Shown: positions 44,005 to 54,680, numbered from the stretch's first letter. The stretch: DNA of 54,806 nt from Clostridia bacterium (GCA_016287245.1 JAEEWG010000001.1:359761-414566); one strand, 5' to 3'. Numbers and translations are program-made. Notes: generated by a model from the letters alone, not told the origin.

Positions 44005-45915
44005 ATGATGAACTTTCGCATTTATCCGAATCTTCTGTATCTTTTGCCACCCGAAACGCATAATACAGCAGACCTTGAACGCACTCTCGGAGAACACCCT
44101 GAGATCAAGTTCGTATCCTTCGTAGGCATCGACCTCGCCGGAAACGACACGGACGAGAAGATCCCGATCAGTAACTTCATCGATAATCTCCAGGGATACT
44201 TAAGCGGATGCGTAGTCCAGACCGATGGTTCTTCGGTTGAGCTTCCCGGCATCGCCACTTTGAACGACGGCCGTGTTGACTTCGAGCCTGACCTCAACGT
44301 CATGTGGTTCATTGATTATAACTACGAGCACTTAGCTCCGGAAAACGATCTTCCGATCGGTACTCTCCGCATCCCGTCCTTCCTCATCCATAACGGCGAT
44401 AAAGTCTGCTCTCGTTCAATCCTTAAGCGCTGCGCGGACAGATTCTCCTCCGAACTGGAAAGATACCTTCGCGAATACCCTGTGCTCTGTGAAGAGCTGG
44501 GCTTCTCCATAGACGATCTGGCACGCATCGAGCTGACCACGGCCACCGAGTTGGAATTCTGGGTAAGCTCTCCGGAAGAAAAGATCAACACGCGTGTCCT
44601 CTCTACATCCCAGAGCCTCAAGGAACAGTACTGGAAGCGCACCAAGGGTGTTGTCCGTACTGCGCTTGAGCAGGCCGTCATGCTCCTTGAGCTTTACGGT
44701 TTTGAGCCGGAGATGGGCCATAAGGAAGTCGGCGGCGTAAAGGCACACCTTTCTGATGCCGGTGATTTCCAGGACATCATGGAACAGCTCGAGATCGACT
44801 GGCACTATTCCAATGCACTTCAGGCGGCAGACTATGAGCTTCTCGCCCGTATCTTCATCAAAGAGATCTTCCGTATGCATGGTCTCGAAGTAAGCTTCTG
44901 CGCCAAGCCGCTTCCGGGTGTTGCCGGATCCGGTGAACATACGCATGTCAATGCTGTGGCATTCTTAAAGGATGGCCATAAGGTCAACCTCTTCAGCCCG
45001 AAGGATATGAACAAGGATTTCCTCGGCACGATCGGCTGGGGCGCTCTGATGGGCTTCATGAAGCACTACAGCCTCATCAACCCGTTCATCTCCGTAACAA
45101 CAGACGCTTTCCTGCGTCTGCAGCCGGGTTATGAAGCTCCGACACATGCGGTAGCTTCTCTGGGTCAGGACATCCACACACCGTCCCGTAACCGTTCGGT
45201 GCTTTTGGGCCTCATCCGAAACTCCGAAAGTGCTGTGCAGACCAGATTCGAGATCCGCTCCCCTAACCCGCACACCAACACATACCTTTGTCTTTCTGCA
45301 GCATACCAGTGTATGCTGGACGGTATCGAATACGCTGTTACTTCCGGTCACTCCACGCAGGAGCTGGAAAAGGAATTCTGCAAGGGCTACGGCGAGGAAG
45401 CCGAGTATCTCGAAAAAGATCGCATGTACCGCTGTGAAGAGGATATATTCACCCACTTCTCCATCGAGGAACGAGACCGTCTCTTCGGAACACCGCCGGC
45501 GACCGTTTACGATTCCCTGCGTTGTCTTCTGAACACCGATGACATGATCCCGATCCTTTGCGCAGGAGATGTCTTCAGCGATCAGCTCATCCGTTCCTAC
45601 ACGCATGCCATGCTCGACCGCTGGCAGATGGAACTTTCCGAGCGCATCATCCCATCGAACTTAAGCCAGATCAGAAACATCGTTCCGTTCCACGACATCA
45701 CCAACAGCTACGATGTCGCCGCATGGAAAGAGATCGATGCCATCCGTAATCACCTGGCCAAAGATACCGCCGAGTATGTCTCCATCTTCAAGGAGATCCG
45801 CCTCGCGATCGATGCCAAGAACTTAAAAGAGTTAAGCAAGCTCCAGCAGAAGATGAACTCTTTGATGAACGAGATGAACAAGCTCTACGCCGATTATGGT
45901 GCAAATCAGATCTAA
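44005..45915 (+). CDS. Glutamine synthetase family protein, long form
   Basis: A 636-residue protein of the glutamine synthetase superfamily, which makes glutamine from glutamate, ammonia and ATP. The ATP/metal motif is PGVAGSGEHTHVNA near residue 305, followed by SRNRSVLLGLIRN and RFEIRSPNPHTNTYL near residue 400, equal to the substrate Arg-containing motifs of GlnA. The usual form is about 440-470 residues; this one has an extended N-terminus and a helical C-terminal tail of about 130 residues ending in a coiled-coil-like AIDAKNLKELSKLQQKMNSLMNEMN. It could be a distinct subgroup or a gamma-glutamyl ligase. Ribosome site GGAAGGGG; the ATG at 44005 is chosen. Confidence 0.8.
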   Translation: MMNFRIYPNLLYLLPPETHNTADLERTLGEHPEIKFVSFVGIDLAGNDTDEKIPISNFIDNLQGYLSGCVVQTDGSSVELPGIATLNDGRVDFEPDLNVMWFIDYNYEHLAPENDLPIGTLRIPSFLIHNGDKVCSRSILKRCADRFSSELERYLREYPVLCEELGFSIDDLARIELTTATELEFWVSSPEEKINTRVLSTSQSLKEQYWKRTKGVVRTALEQAVMLLELYGFEPEMGHKEVGGVKAHLSDAGDFQDIMEQLEIDWHYSNALQAADYELLARIFIKEIFRMHGLEVSFCAKPLPGVAGSGEHTHVNAVAFLKDGHKVNLFSPKDMNKDFLGTIGWGALMGFMKHYSLINPFISVTTDAFLRLQPGYEAPTHAVASLGQDIHTPSRNRSVLLGLIRNSESAVQTRFEIRSPNPHTNTYLCLSAAYQCMLDGIEYAVTSGHSTQELEKEFCKGYGEEAEYLEKDRMYRCEEDIFTHFSIEERDRLFGTPPATVYDSLRCLLNTDDMIPILCAGDVFSDQLIRSYTHAMLDRWQMELSERIIPSNLSQIRNIVPFHDITNSYDVAAWKEIDAIRNHLAKDTAEYVSIFKEIRLAIDAKNLKELSKLQQKMNSLMNEMNKLYADYGANQI

Positions 45916-45959
45916 AGACCGGTCACTGAGTCGGCCGGCTCTTCTAAACAGGTAAAACA

Positions 45960-46011
45960 AAAGACCTTCCGCGCTCTACTGATTTTCCAATGGAAACGCG
46001 GAAGGTCTTTT
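45960..46011. terminator. Bidirectional terminator
   Basis: Stem AAAGACCTTCCGCG / CGCGGAAGGTCTTT with a 23-base loop between the convergent glutamine synthetase and giant repeat protein genes; T-runs on both sides. Confidence 0.8.
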
Positions 46012-46035
46012 CTATTCAAAGCGTAACGGGACGTC

Positions 46036-46590
46036 TTACTTCAGCGCGCGTCCATATGTATATTTCGCCGTCTGTCCGACGATCATCTTCCCGTTACTGT
46101 CCTTAAAGTACGGGAATACCCAGTAGTAGTTATACTGTGTGGCGGATGCTTTCTTATCTGTGTATGTCGTCCCGGAAGTCGTCATGCCGACGTATCCGTA
46201 TGGCTTACCATCGACGATACCATAGATGAGATAACCTTCGGCATCCTGAACCTTATCCCAGGTAAGCTTCACACCGCCCTTGACTGAAGAAGCCTTAAGA
46301 CCGGTTGCTGCCGGACAAACACCCTTGGCATAGACATACTTTTCGCAGCCGCCGGCGATCATCTTACCGGAAGAGTTCTTGATATAGGCAAATACCCAGT
46401 AGAAGTTGTAATCATCCGAAATCGCCTTTGTATCTGTATAGGTTGTTCCTTTGGTCGTCATGCCGACATAGCCGTATTTACCGTTTTTCTGTCCGTAGAT
46501 GAGATAGCCTTCCGCTCCGGATACCGCATTCCAGGTAAGTTTTACTTTATACTTGCCCGCCGCAGCCGCCTTCAATCCGGTCACTTTGGA
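46036..46590 (-). repeat. Shared fibronectin-like module pair (giant protein)
   Basis: Two modules of about 90 residues. At DNA level this stretch is close to that at 53379-53930 in the neighbouring gene, for example around the codons for the GYLIYG and YYWVFPYFKDSNGK motifs. It is a direct repeat about 7.3 kb apart. Confidence 0.85.
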
Positions 46591-49500
46591 AGGAGCGATC
46601 TGAGGAACAGAGACGGTTGCGCTCACTTCAGAAGACAGGAGCAATTCCGAAAGTCCCTGACGATATGCCACGATTCCGTATGTATAGGATTTTCCGTACG
46701 AGATCGTATTATCCCTGTAGGTTCGTACACCACCCTTTGCGATCGTTGCGATCAATTCTCTGCTATTTCCACAGGTGCGATATACGTAGAAACCTTCCGC
46801 GACTCCATCGAATGACCATGTTACATCCACATAATCATTTTTGCCCGTGAAGGAAGCCTTCACATCTGTCGGATCCGAAATGGTAGCCTGCTCAGTAATA
46901 TGAACATTGATCCGGCATTCCTTGCCATTAAAGCGGGCACGGATCACATATACACCTCCGGCCACCCACGGAGTACCCTGCGACTGAGTAGTGATCTCAG
47001 AGAACTCGATTCTTTGACCGGTCGCCAGGAAGATCTCTTTTGCTGTACCGGTAAGATCAGGACGTCCATCATTGTATGTAATGGTAAAGAGCATATCCGG
47101 ATCCAGGAAAAGATAGGCGTATCCCTGTCCATCTATGTACTCCCATTGCTCTATAGAATAACGGTAGTACGGGTCATCCGATGAATCTAAATAGCCGTTT
47201 GTATTTTCCAGAACATAGCAGTCACCGGTGCTGCTGGAAAAGCTCTTCACGTCATTCCCTATGATCTGAACTTCGAGCGTTAACTTATAGCCTAAGATGT
47301 AGATATATGCGTATGCCGTCGTACCCTTCACCCAGTGTTTCTGGTATTGCGAATAATCGTATATATTCAAACTTTGACTCGGCAGATATTCTGCTAACTC
47401 TTCAAACGATCCTGTAAATCCAGCAGAGTTGTCTTTATATGTTACATTAAAGACCAGATCTGAAGCCCTAAGGGCAGAATCCACATCATACTCATACCAG
47501 GGGTTCGTGTCCCATGTGGTCAAGTACCCGCACGTATTTTCCTGGATCGTAAGAATTCCACTGCAGGATACTGATTTCACCGGTGTCGGATCAATAGCTA
47601 GATTCATCGTTCCTTCTATTCCGGCAAAATAGATACTCACAGGGTACGTATTTCCAGGAGTTACTGGTCCATGTAACTCGCTGATACGGATCTGGATGCC
47701 CGTCTCTTCATATATCTCAGATACCGTTCCGGTAAAAGGAGTCCGGTTATCGTTATACGTGATCGTAAAAGTAACATCATCCGGCACTTCATTAGTATAG
47801 AAACTATATTGGAAAACGTTATTATCACTAAAGTAACCATACGTGTTCTCTGTAATATGCATTGTTTTATTGCACTTGATACTCTTATAGGGAGTAGCAT
47901 CGATGACCACGTTTAAGGTTAGTGGTTTGCCTTCACAGTAGACCTGCGCCTGATATGTGCTTCCGGGCGTCCATGGAGCAGCTCCGCTCTGCTGGGATCG
48001 GGAAGTAAAGTAGATCCCCTTATTCGTCAGCTCAGCATATGTGCCGGTAACTGACGGACGTCCGTCATTATATGCGATCGTAAACACAATGTCAGAATAA
48101 CTTAGTGCATTATCTAAATAGTAATAGTAGTAACTGCCATCATCGTCTTCGTAAACACCTCCACAGGTACCCTGAACAACATGCATTGTTCCTGAAACCG
48201 TAAAACTGCTGACCGGAGATGGATCAATGACCACATTGAGGTCGACCTTCTTCCCTTCATAAAAAACCGGTACCTGATAGGTATGACCTGCCGTCCATGG
48301 AGTATATGAATCCTGATAGGCCGAAACAGAAAGCTTATATCCAAGGCTCTTCAGATGCGCATAGGGGCCACTTACTGCCGGACGGCCATCGTTATAGTTG
48401 ATCGTAAATACAATATTCGAGTTCTGGAGCGCATCCCCAACATGATATACATAATAAGTACTGGATTCCGTTGTATCAAACGAGCCGTTTGTATACTCGG
48501 TAATATGTAACGGACCGCTGAATGTGATCGATTGGATGGGTGAATCATCAATCACCACATTAAGACTAAAAGGTTTTCCTTCCATATAGCCCTGGGTCTG
48601 ATAGGTATTCCCCACCGTCCATGGAGTTGATGCACTCTGATCAGTTATAAGATTGATCGATATATCCTGATTGTCCAATTGCGAATAGGTACCGGTCACC
48701 GAAGGTCTTCCATCGTTATACGTTATGGTGAACTCTATATCTGATGATTCAAGTGCCTCGTCCACATAGTAATAAAAGTATTCACCAGTATAATTGGACA
48801 TATAACCAAATGAATTCTCAATGATGTGCAAAGGACCACTTACCGTAATGTTCTTGACCGGCGTGGGGTCAATGATCACGTTCAGGCTGTATTGTTTTCC
48901 TTCCGAAATGATCTGTACCTGATAGGTATTTCCCACCGTCCAGGGATTATTAGAATTCTGGCTGTAATTCAGTGTAATTGGTATTTTCTGATCTATCAGC
49001 TGGGAATACGTGCCGGAAACAGAAGGACGTCCGTCGTTATAAGTGATCGTGAAGATAATATCTGACGAACGAAGCGCGTCATATACACCATAGGAATAGC
49101 AAGAAAAACCATCTGCATTTTTGCTGATGTAGCCCTTTGTGTTCTCAATGATATGAAGCGGACCGCTGCTTGAGATCGATTTGACCGGGGTGCGGTCAAT
49201 GACCACACTAAGATCATAGGCTTTTCCATCGCAGTATATAGTAGCCTGATATGTATGCCCCGCCGTCCATGGATCAGAGAAATTCTGATCGTTGATAACT
49301 GAAAACAGAACGCCCTGGTTATTTAAATCATGATATGTGCCGGATACAGCCGGACGTCCATCATTATAGGTGATAGTGAAGACAATATCTGACGAAGAAA
49401 GGGCATCACCTACAGAATAGTAAAAGTACGAAATTCCATTGTTCGTGTTAAAACTGCCATTTGAATTCTCCAGGATGTGTAAAGGACCGTTCACAGAAAT

Positions 49501-52500
49501 ACTCTTGACCGGAGTACTATCAATGACCACATTAAAATCGACTCTCTTTCCTTCGAGGATCACCTGCGCCTGATATGTCTGACCGGTCGTCCACTGGTTG
49601 CTGTACCCCTGATTCGAATCAAAGGACAAATAGACCTGCTGATTCCCAAGTTGAGAATATGTGCCGGATACTGATGGTCTTCCGTCATTATATGTAATCG
49701 TGAAGATCATGTCAGAATAATTCACGGCATTCGATATGTAGTAGGAATAGTACGGAATATCATTATATGTACTAAAACCGCCGTAAGTATTCTCAATTAT
49801 GTGCAGATCTTTATTCATCGTAATGCTCTGCACCGGTGACGGATCAATGATTATATCAAAACCCGTCTCTTTTCCTTCGGAATAGAGCGTCGCCGGATAT
49901 GTATGACCGGCTGTCCACGGATCATCGACATTTTGTTCTGCAGAGACACTCAAATCTATTCCCTGGTTCTTTAACTGGGAATATGTGCCGGAGACTGTAT
50001 CTCTTCCGTCGTTATATGTGATAGTGATGATAATATCCGAAGAAGCAACAGTATCGGTGACATTGTAGCAATAGTACCGGACCCCGTCACTCCACCTTTC
50101 CGTGATATATCCGTGGGTGTTCTCTAGAATATGCAGCGGGCCGCTTACGGAAATATTTTTGACCGGAGTCGGATCGATAATCACATTGATATCTTCGGAC
50201 TTTCCTTCAAGGAAGATCGTCGCCTGATATGTATTCCCCACCGTCCAGGGATCATTACTCGACTGATCCGCCGACACGGACAGTTCGATCCCCTTGTCCC
50301 TCAGTTGTGAAGCAGTACCGCTGACTTTCGGTCTTCCATCGTTGTACGTGATAGAAAAAATCACATCCGAATTATTAAGGACACCATCCACATGATATAC
50401 AAAGTAAGTGGAACCTGTATAAGAATAGGCCAAATATCCACACGTATTCTCAACTACATGGACCGGGCCGCTGACATCGATACTCTTGACGGGTGTCGGA
50501 TCAATGACTACGCTTAGCTCGAGAACTTTTCCTTCGCATGTAACTTTTGCCTGATATGTATGACCTGCTGTCCAGGGATTATTCGAATACTGGCTGTAGT
50601 TTATGTTTAATGACAGACCTTTTTCGTTGAGCTGTTCATAAGTACCGGTAACTGCCGGCCGCCCGTCATTATACGTGATCGTAAATACGATATCCGAAGC
50701 GTAAAGAGCGCTGCTTACGTAATAATCAAAATATGGATCTGTATTGTACGTATTGAGGTATCCATATGTATTTTCAACAATGTGCAAAGGTCCGCTAACA
50801 GTAAAACTCTTGACTGGTGACGGATCGATGACCACGCTCATCGTTCCTTTCACACCTGTAAAAGAATACTCTACCGCATAAGTTCCCCCCGGCAGCCAGG
50901 GATTCTCTACGCTCTGTTCATCTGAGATGGCCAGACTATATCCCGTCTTTTCATAGAATTCGCTATATTTCAGCGTAATGGGTGATGTCCCCTCATTATA
51001 CGTAATAGTAAATGTCAGGTCGGAATCTTCAAGGGCATCTCTTACATCGTAATAGAAGATCTCGCCATCGTATCCGTATGTTCTCTCCGGGATATGAAGA
51101 GTTCCGTTAAATGTAACACTAACGACCGGATTTTTATATATGATGACATTTAGAGTACCTTGTCTGCCCTGGAAATAGATATTGGCAGAATAAGTATTTC
51201 CACTCGTCCACGGAGATTCTCCAGACTGAAAATAATTAAATTCGATGTATTCTCCTGTCTGATCCTGAATCTCATACCTTGTTCCGGAGATGGAGCTTCC
51301 ATCCTTGTACCGGATCGTATACACGATACCGGCGTTATCAGCAGCATTTCCAACAGAGTATACATAATACTCATGAGGCTCATCATAATCGTCCCAGTAT
51401 GTCGACATATATCCATTGGTATTTTCCATGATACGAAGATCGGCATTACAGGTGATACTGCTGACCGAAGATTCATCGATAGTAATATCCATTGTGCCTT
51501 CAACATATTCATAAGTAATCTTCGCCTGGTAGGTATTCCCCGGCAGCCAATGAACATTATTCTGTGATGTTGTGATATCGATATACGATTCCGTTAGTTC
51601 TTCCAGTTCGTCTAAAGCTCCTGTAATCGGCGCTCTTCCATCATTATAGGAAATCGTAAAAGTAAGGTCGGAATCAAAAATTGCATCTCTAATGCTATAG
51701 ATGAAATACGACTGATTATTGGTATCGGTTGTATAATAGCCATTGCTCCCTTCCCGAATATGAAGCGTCCCGTTGCAGGTAATACTCTTTATCGGAAGAG
51801 GCAGGATCTCGACCTCGATCTCACAGCTTTTTTTGCCGCAGGATACAGTCGCTGTATATGTATGCTCTTTCTCCCACTTAGCAGAATACGACTGAGTGGT
51901 CGTAACATCCACGATGCATCCCGTTAAGTCGGCAAGTTCTGAGTAGTTTCCTGTCACAGAGGATGTTCCATCGTTATACGAAACTGTAAATGAAAGATCA
52001 GAATCCGCTAATGCCTCAGAGACATTGTATGCCAGATATTCATAATACTCATCATCTTCTGTCCATCCGTACTCCCAATACGTGTATGTTCCTGTGACGA
52101 TCTGAAGTTTTCCGCTGCAGGTAATGCTCTCCACCGGATCAGGGATGATCTTTACATTGATTACACATTCTTTCCCATGGAAGTAAGCTTTAATCGGATA
52201 TGTATTTCCGACCGTCCATTGATTATCCCAATCCTGTCCATCTATGATGGAAAAGGAGCCACCTACCTGATTGCGAAGCTCATTATACGTAGCGATAAGA
52301 TCCGAAGTTCCATTATTGTAAGTGAGAGTGAATGTCAGTTTGGAGTTTTCAAGGGCTTCCCTTACAGAGTACTGGAAATACTCTATGAGATTATCATTTT
52401 CATCCCATCCATCACTAATATAGCCATATGTCTCTTCTACGATCTTAAGTGTTCCATTGCAAGTTATAGACTCAATAGGTTCCGGAATGATTTCCACATT

Positions 52501-53214
52501 AACCGAACAACTTATTGAACCGAACTTGACAGTCGCAGTATATGTATTTCCGACGATCCATGGTGAATCCGCTGCCTGAGAGTCAAGAACCATCGAATAA
52601 CCATCCAGGCCGTCCTCACAAAGTTTATCCTCAATATTGGATAAAGTTCCAGTATAAGTCTCTCCATCACTATATTTTATGGTAAACGTTACAGAAGAAC
52701 TGTAGAGAGCATCCTTAACATAGTAATAAAAATATGTGATTTCATCGTCCCCGTCATAGTAGTACTCTTCGTAGCCACATGTTTTCTCAACGATTTTCAG
52801 AGTTCCATTCGCAGAAATATTTGTTAGGTTGAGTCCGGCCTGAGACACCGATTCCACGTCTGTCTCAATTTCATCATTCTGAATGGTTTTTTCACCATTA
52901 TTATTGTTATCAGTCGGATCTGCGGATAACCTGTCTACGTCCTCTTCTTTGGACGAATCAGTGGAAAACCTGTCCACATCGACTTCCGAAGACGGGTTAA
53001 TGGATAATCTGTCTATGTCCAAGTCCTCTGACTTATCCAAGGAAAATCTGTCCAACTCCAGTTCTCCAGACGATTCTTCTGAAAAAACTGATCCGGCAGA
53101 TCCTTCTTCTGATGAAGATTCCTTTTCATCAGCTCGGATGTATGCCGGAAGATACGCGGAAATCATGGAAAAACAGATCAAAAACGAAATGAAACTCTTC
53201 CAACTCTTCTTCAT
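46036..53214 (-). CDS. Giant secreted protein: 18 Ig-like repeats and C-terminal fibronectin-like modules
   Basis: A 2392-residue exported protein. Residues 1-28 (KKSWKSFISFLICFSMISAY ...) form a signal peptide. Residues about 50-102 hold four 13-residue acidic units of the form DxDRxS. Then 18 repeats of about 100-118 residues follow, each starting like SITCNGTLKIVENTYGY and containing FTITYNDGRPSVSGTYSQL, PWTVGNTYQATI and a final VVIDPTPVK, resembling bacterial Ig-like (Big_3-like) domains. A further fibronectin-like domain (about residues 2115-2205) precedes the two shared modules ending in YGRALK. No sortase motif. The ATG at 53214 has GGAGGAG eight bases before it. Probably a fibrous surface adhesin; ligand unknown. 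Confidence 0.85.
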   Translation of the reverse strand: MKKSWKSFISFLICFSMISAYLPAYIRADEKESSSEEGSAGSVFSEESSGELELDRFSLDKSEDLDIDRLSINPSSEVDVDRFSTDSSKEEDVDRLSADPTDNNNNGEKTIQNDEIETDVESVSQAGLNLTNISANGTLKIVEKTCGYEEYYYDGDDEITYFYYYVKDALYSSSVTFTIKYSDGETYTGTLSNIEDKLCEDGLDGYSMVLDSQAADSPWIVGNTYTATVKFGSISCSVNVEIIPEPIESITCNGTLKIVEETYGYISDGWDENDNLIEYFQYSVREALENSKLTFTLTYNNGTSDLIATYNELRNQVGGSFSIIDGQDWDNQWTVGNTYPIKAYFHGKECVINVKIIPDPVESITCSGKLQIVTGTYTYWEYGWTEDDEYYEYLAYNVSEALADSDLSFTVSYNDGTSSVTGNYSELADLTGCIVDVTTTQSYSAKWEKEHTYTATVSCGKKSCEIEVEILPLPIKSITCNGTLHIREGSNGYYTTDTNNQSYFIYSIRDAIFDSDLTFTISYNDGRAPITGALDELEELTESYIDITTSQNNVHWLPGNTYQAKITYEYVEGTMDITIDESSVSSITCNADLRIMENTNGYMSTYWDDYDEPHEYYVYSVGNAADNAGIVYTIRYKDGSSISGTRYEIQDQTGEYIEFNYFQSGESPWTSGNTYSANIYFQGRQGTLNVIIYKNPVVSVTFNGTLHIPERTYGYDGEIFYYDVRDALEDSDLTFTITYNEGTSPITLKYSEFYEKTGYSLAISDEQSVENPWLPGGTYAVEYSFTGVKGTMSVVIDPSPVKSFTVSGPLHIVENTYGYLNTYNTDPYFDYYVSSALYASDIVFTITYNDGRPAVTGTYEQLNEKGLSLNINYSQYSNNPWTAGHTYQAKVTCEGKVLELSVVIDPTPVKSIDVSGPVHVVENTCGYLAYSYTGSTYFVYHVDGVLNNSDVIFSITYNDGRPKVSGTASQLRDKGIELSVSADQSSNDPWTVGNTYQATIFLEGKSEDINVIIDPTPVKNISVSGPLHILENTHGYITERWSDGVRYYCYNVTDTVASSDIIITITYNDGRDTVSGTYSQLKNQGIDLSVSAEQNVDDPWTAGHTYPATLYSEGKETGFDIIIDPSPVQSITMNKDLHIIENTYGGFSTYNDIPYYSYYISNAVNYSDMIFTITYNDGRPSVSGTYSQLGNQQVYLSFDSNQGYSNQWTTGQTYQAQVILEGKRVDFNVVIDSTPVKSISVNGPLHILENSNGSFNTNNGISYFYYSVGDALSSSDIVFTITYNDGRPAVSGTYHDLNNQGVLFSVINDQNFSDPWTAGHTYQATIYCDGKAYDLSVVIDRTPVKSISSSGPLHIIENTKGYISKNADGFSCYSYGVYDALRSSDIIFTITYNDGRPSVSGTYSQLIDQKIPITLNYSQNSNNPWTVGNTYQVQIISEGKQYSLNVIIDPTPVKNITVSGPLHIIENSFGYMSNYTGEYFYYYVDEALESSDIEFTITYNDGRPSVTGTYSQLDNQDISINLITDQSASTPWTVGNTYQTQGYMEGKPFSLNVVIDDSPIQSITFSGPLHITEYTNGSFDTTESSTYYVYHVGDALQNSNIVFTINYNDGRPAVSGPYAHLKSLGYKLSVSAYQDSYTPWTAGHTYQVPVFYEGKKVDLNVVIDPSPVSSFTVSGTMHVVQGTCGGVYEDDDGSYYYYYLDNALSYSDIVFTIAYNDGRPSVTGTYAELTNKGIYFTSRSQQSGAAPWTPGSTYQAQVYCEGKPLTLNVVIDATPYKSIKCNKTMHITENTYGYFSDNNVFQYSFYTNEVPDDVTFTITYNDNRTPFTGTVSEIYEETGIQIRISELHGPVTPGNTYPVSIYFAGIEGTMNLAIDPTPVKSVSCSGILTIQENTCGYLTTWDTNPWYEYDVDSALRASDLVFNVTYKDNSAGFTGSFEELAEYLPSQSLNIYDYSQYQKHWVKGTTAYAYIYILGYKLTLEVQIIGNDVKSFSSSTGDCYVLENTNGYLDSSDDPYYRYSIEQWEYIDGQGYAYLFLDPDMLFTITYNDGRPDLTGTAKEIFLATGQRIEFSEITTQSQGTPWVAGGVYVIRARFNGKECRINVHITEQATISDPTDVKASFTGKNDYVDVTWSFDGVAEGFYVYRTCGNSRELIATIAKGGVRTYRDNTISYGKSYTYGIVAYRQGLSELLLSSEVSATVSVPQIAPSKVTGLKAAAAGKYKVKLTWNAVSGAEGYLIYGQKNGKYGYVGMTTKGTTYTDTKAISDDYNFYWVFAYIKNSSGKMIAGGCEKYVYAKGVCPAATGLKASSVKGGVKLTWDKVQDAEGYLIYGIVDGKPYGYVGMTTSGTTYTDKKASATQYNYYWVFPYFKDSNGKMIVGQTAKYTYGRALK
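46880..52830 (-). repeat. Array of 18 Ig-like coding repeats
   Basis: About 330 bp each on average. Repeats 7 to 15 are the most alike (YNDGRPxVSGTYxxL and IDPTPVKSI), repeats 1-5 and 16-18 more diverged, which is consistent with central expansion by unequal exchange. Confidence 0.85.
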
Positions 53215-53378
53215 ACTAAGTCTCCTCCACCAAAGATAGACCAAAATAAAGACATCAGTGATTTCACCCCGGGTCATACCCATCACACTATCTTCATGTG
53301 GTCCAAATAACAAAAACAAATGTTAATATTAATTTAGCAAAGGATAAACTTATAATTCTTGTTTATTTTGTGAATTTT

Positions 53379-53930
53379 CTATTTCAGCGAACGTCCATAT
53401 GTATACTTCGCCGTCTGTCCGACGACCATCTTCCCGTTACTGTCCTTAAAGTACGGGAATACCCAGTAGTAGTTATACTCTGTTGAAGACGCCGTCTTAT
53501 CTGTAAAGGTCGTCCCTTTTGTCGTCATGCCGACATAGCCGTAGGGCTTTCCGGCGACAATACCGTAGACCAGGTAACCTTCTGCTCCCGTCACCTCATT
53601 CCAGGTAAGCTTTACGCCACCCTTGACAGAGGATGCTTTGAGGCCTGTGACCGCTGTAAGGATGCCCTTTGCATAGACATATTTCGTACAGGATCCCGGT
53701 ATCATGTTCCCGAGTTCATCCTTTACATATGGGAATACCCAATAGTAGTTATAGTCATCGTAAAGAGCCTTCGTATCCGTGTACGTTGTTCCCTGTGTCG
53801 TCATACCTACGTAGGCGTACTTCCCATTCTTCTGACCATAGATAAGATAGCCTTCAGCGCCGGAGCTTGCTGTCCAGGTAAGTGTTACTCTTCCCTTTCC
53901 CGCAGGGACTGCCTTCAGACCTGTAACCGC
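53379..53930 (-). repeat. Shared fibronectin-like module pair (interrupted LRR gene)
   Basis: Modules with GYLIYGQKNG and GYLVYGIVAG; near-copy at DNA level of the stretch at 46036-46590. Confidence 0.85.
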
Positions 53931-54680
53931 GTCTGGCGGTGTGATCTTTTCAAAGACAGCATAGAATATAAGGTTTCTAGAAACTGTATATGACATTCCC
54001 GCTCTATATTGTGCTGTTGTCGAAGTGCTGCTCCTTGACCAGCCAAGGAATCTGTAATTCGCCTTAGTGGGATGAAGATTCTCGATAATAAACTTTTCTC
54101 CGTTAAATGCATAATCCTTAAAAATCGCTGGATCTGAAGCCGAAAGCTTGTACTGTACCAAGTAACTTTCAGAATAGGGAATCCATGTAACATGAAAACT
54201 GTCTGGATCAACATGCTCGCTTTCTCTCATGGTCCATGGATTGTCTTGAGGATAATACACAGAAGCAGTAACCCCTATAAACGCATAAGCTTCAGCAACA
54301 CCGGGACCACCCAGCAAAAGAATGCGTGAGAGTTGATTGCATCCGGCAAACACAAAAATCTCTAATCTAATTACCTCTCTTGGAATAGTAACACTTTTCA
54401 ATGACGAACAATCACAGAAGGCACGAGTTCCGAGAGTTTGAAGACCGTCAGGCAAATATATCAAAGAAAGAGACGCACAGGAGTTAAAAGCTTTTTCTCC
54501 AATAGATATTACTGCTTCAGGAATCTTTATATCCTTAAGTAACAAACAACCATCAAATGCGTTATCAGGAATAGCGGTTATATTGTGGGAAAGAATAACG
54601 CTTTCCAACAATTTGCAATCCGAGAACACACCATTTCCTATCTCCGTTACACTATCAGGTATCACGACAGACTTCAATGA
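53379..54680 (-). pseudogene. Leucine-rich-repeat/fibronectin-like secreted protein, 5' end lost to an insertion
   Basis: A BspA-type LRR region (SLKSVVIPDSVTEIG onward, about five repeats with the TIPxxVxxxxxxAFxxC pattern), then an InlB B-repeat-like segment (YRFLGWSRSSTSTTAQYRAG) and the two shared fibronectin-like modules ending YGRSLK. The reading frame runs on past 54680 to an ATG at 54791, but those last 37 residues are encoded by the insertion sequence end, so the true 5' part with its signal peptide is missing here. The LRR unit starts cleanly at the junction. Related to the gene at 6075-7577. Confidence 0.75.

Noticed and set aside
46880..52830. CRISPR or transposon array
   Set aside because: Regular 330-bp units are one open frame of Ig-like domains with no spacers or inverted ends.
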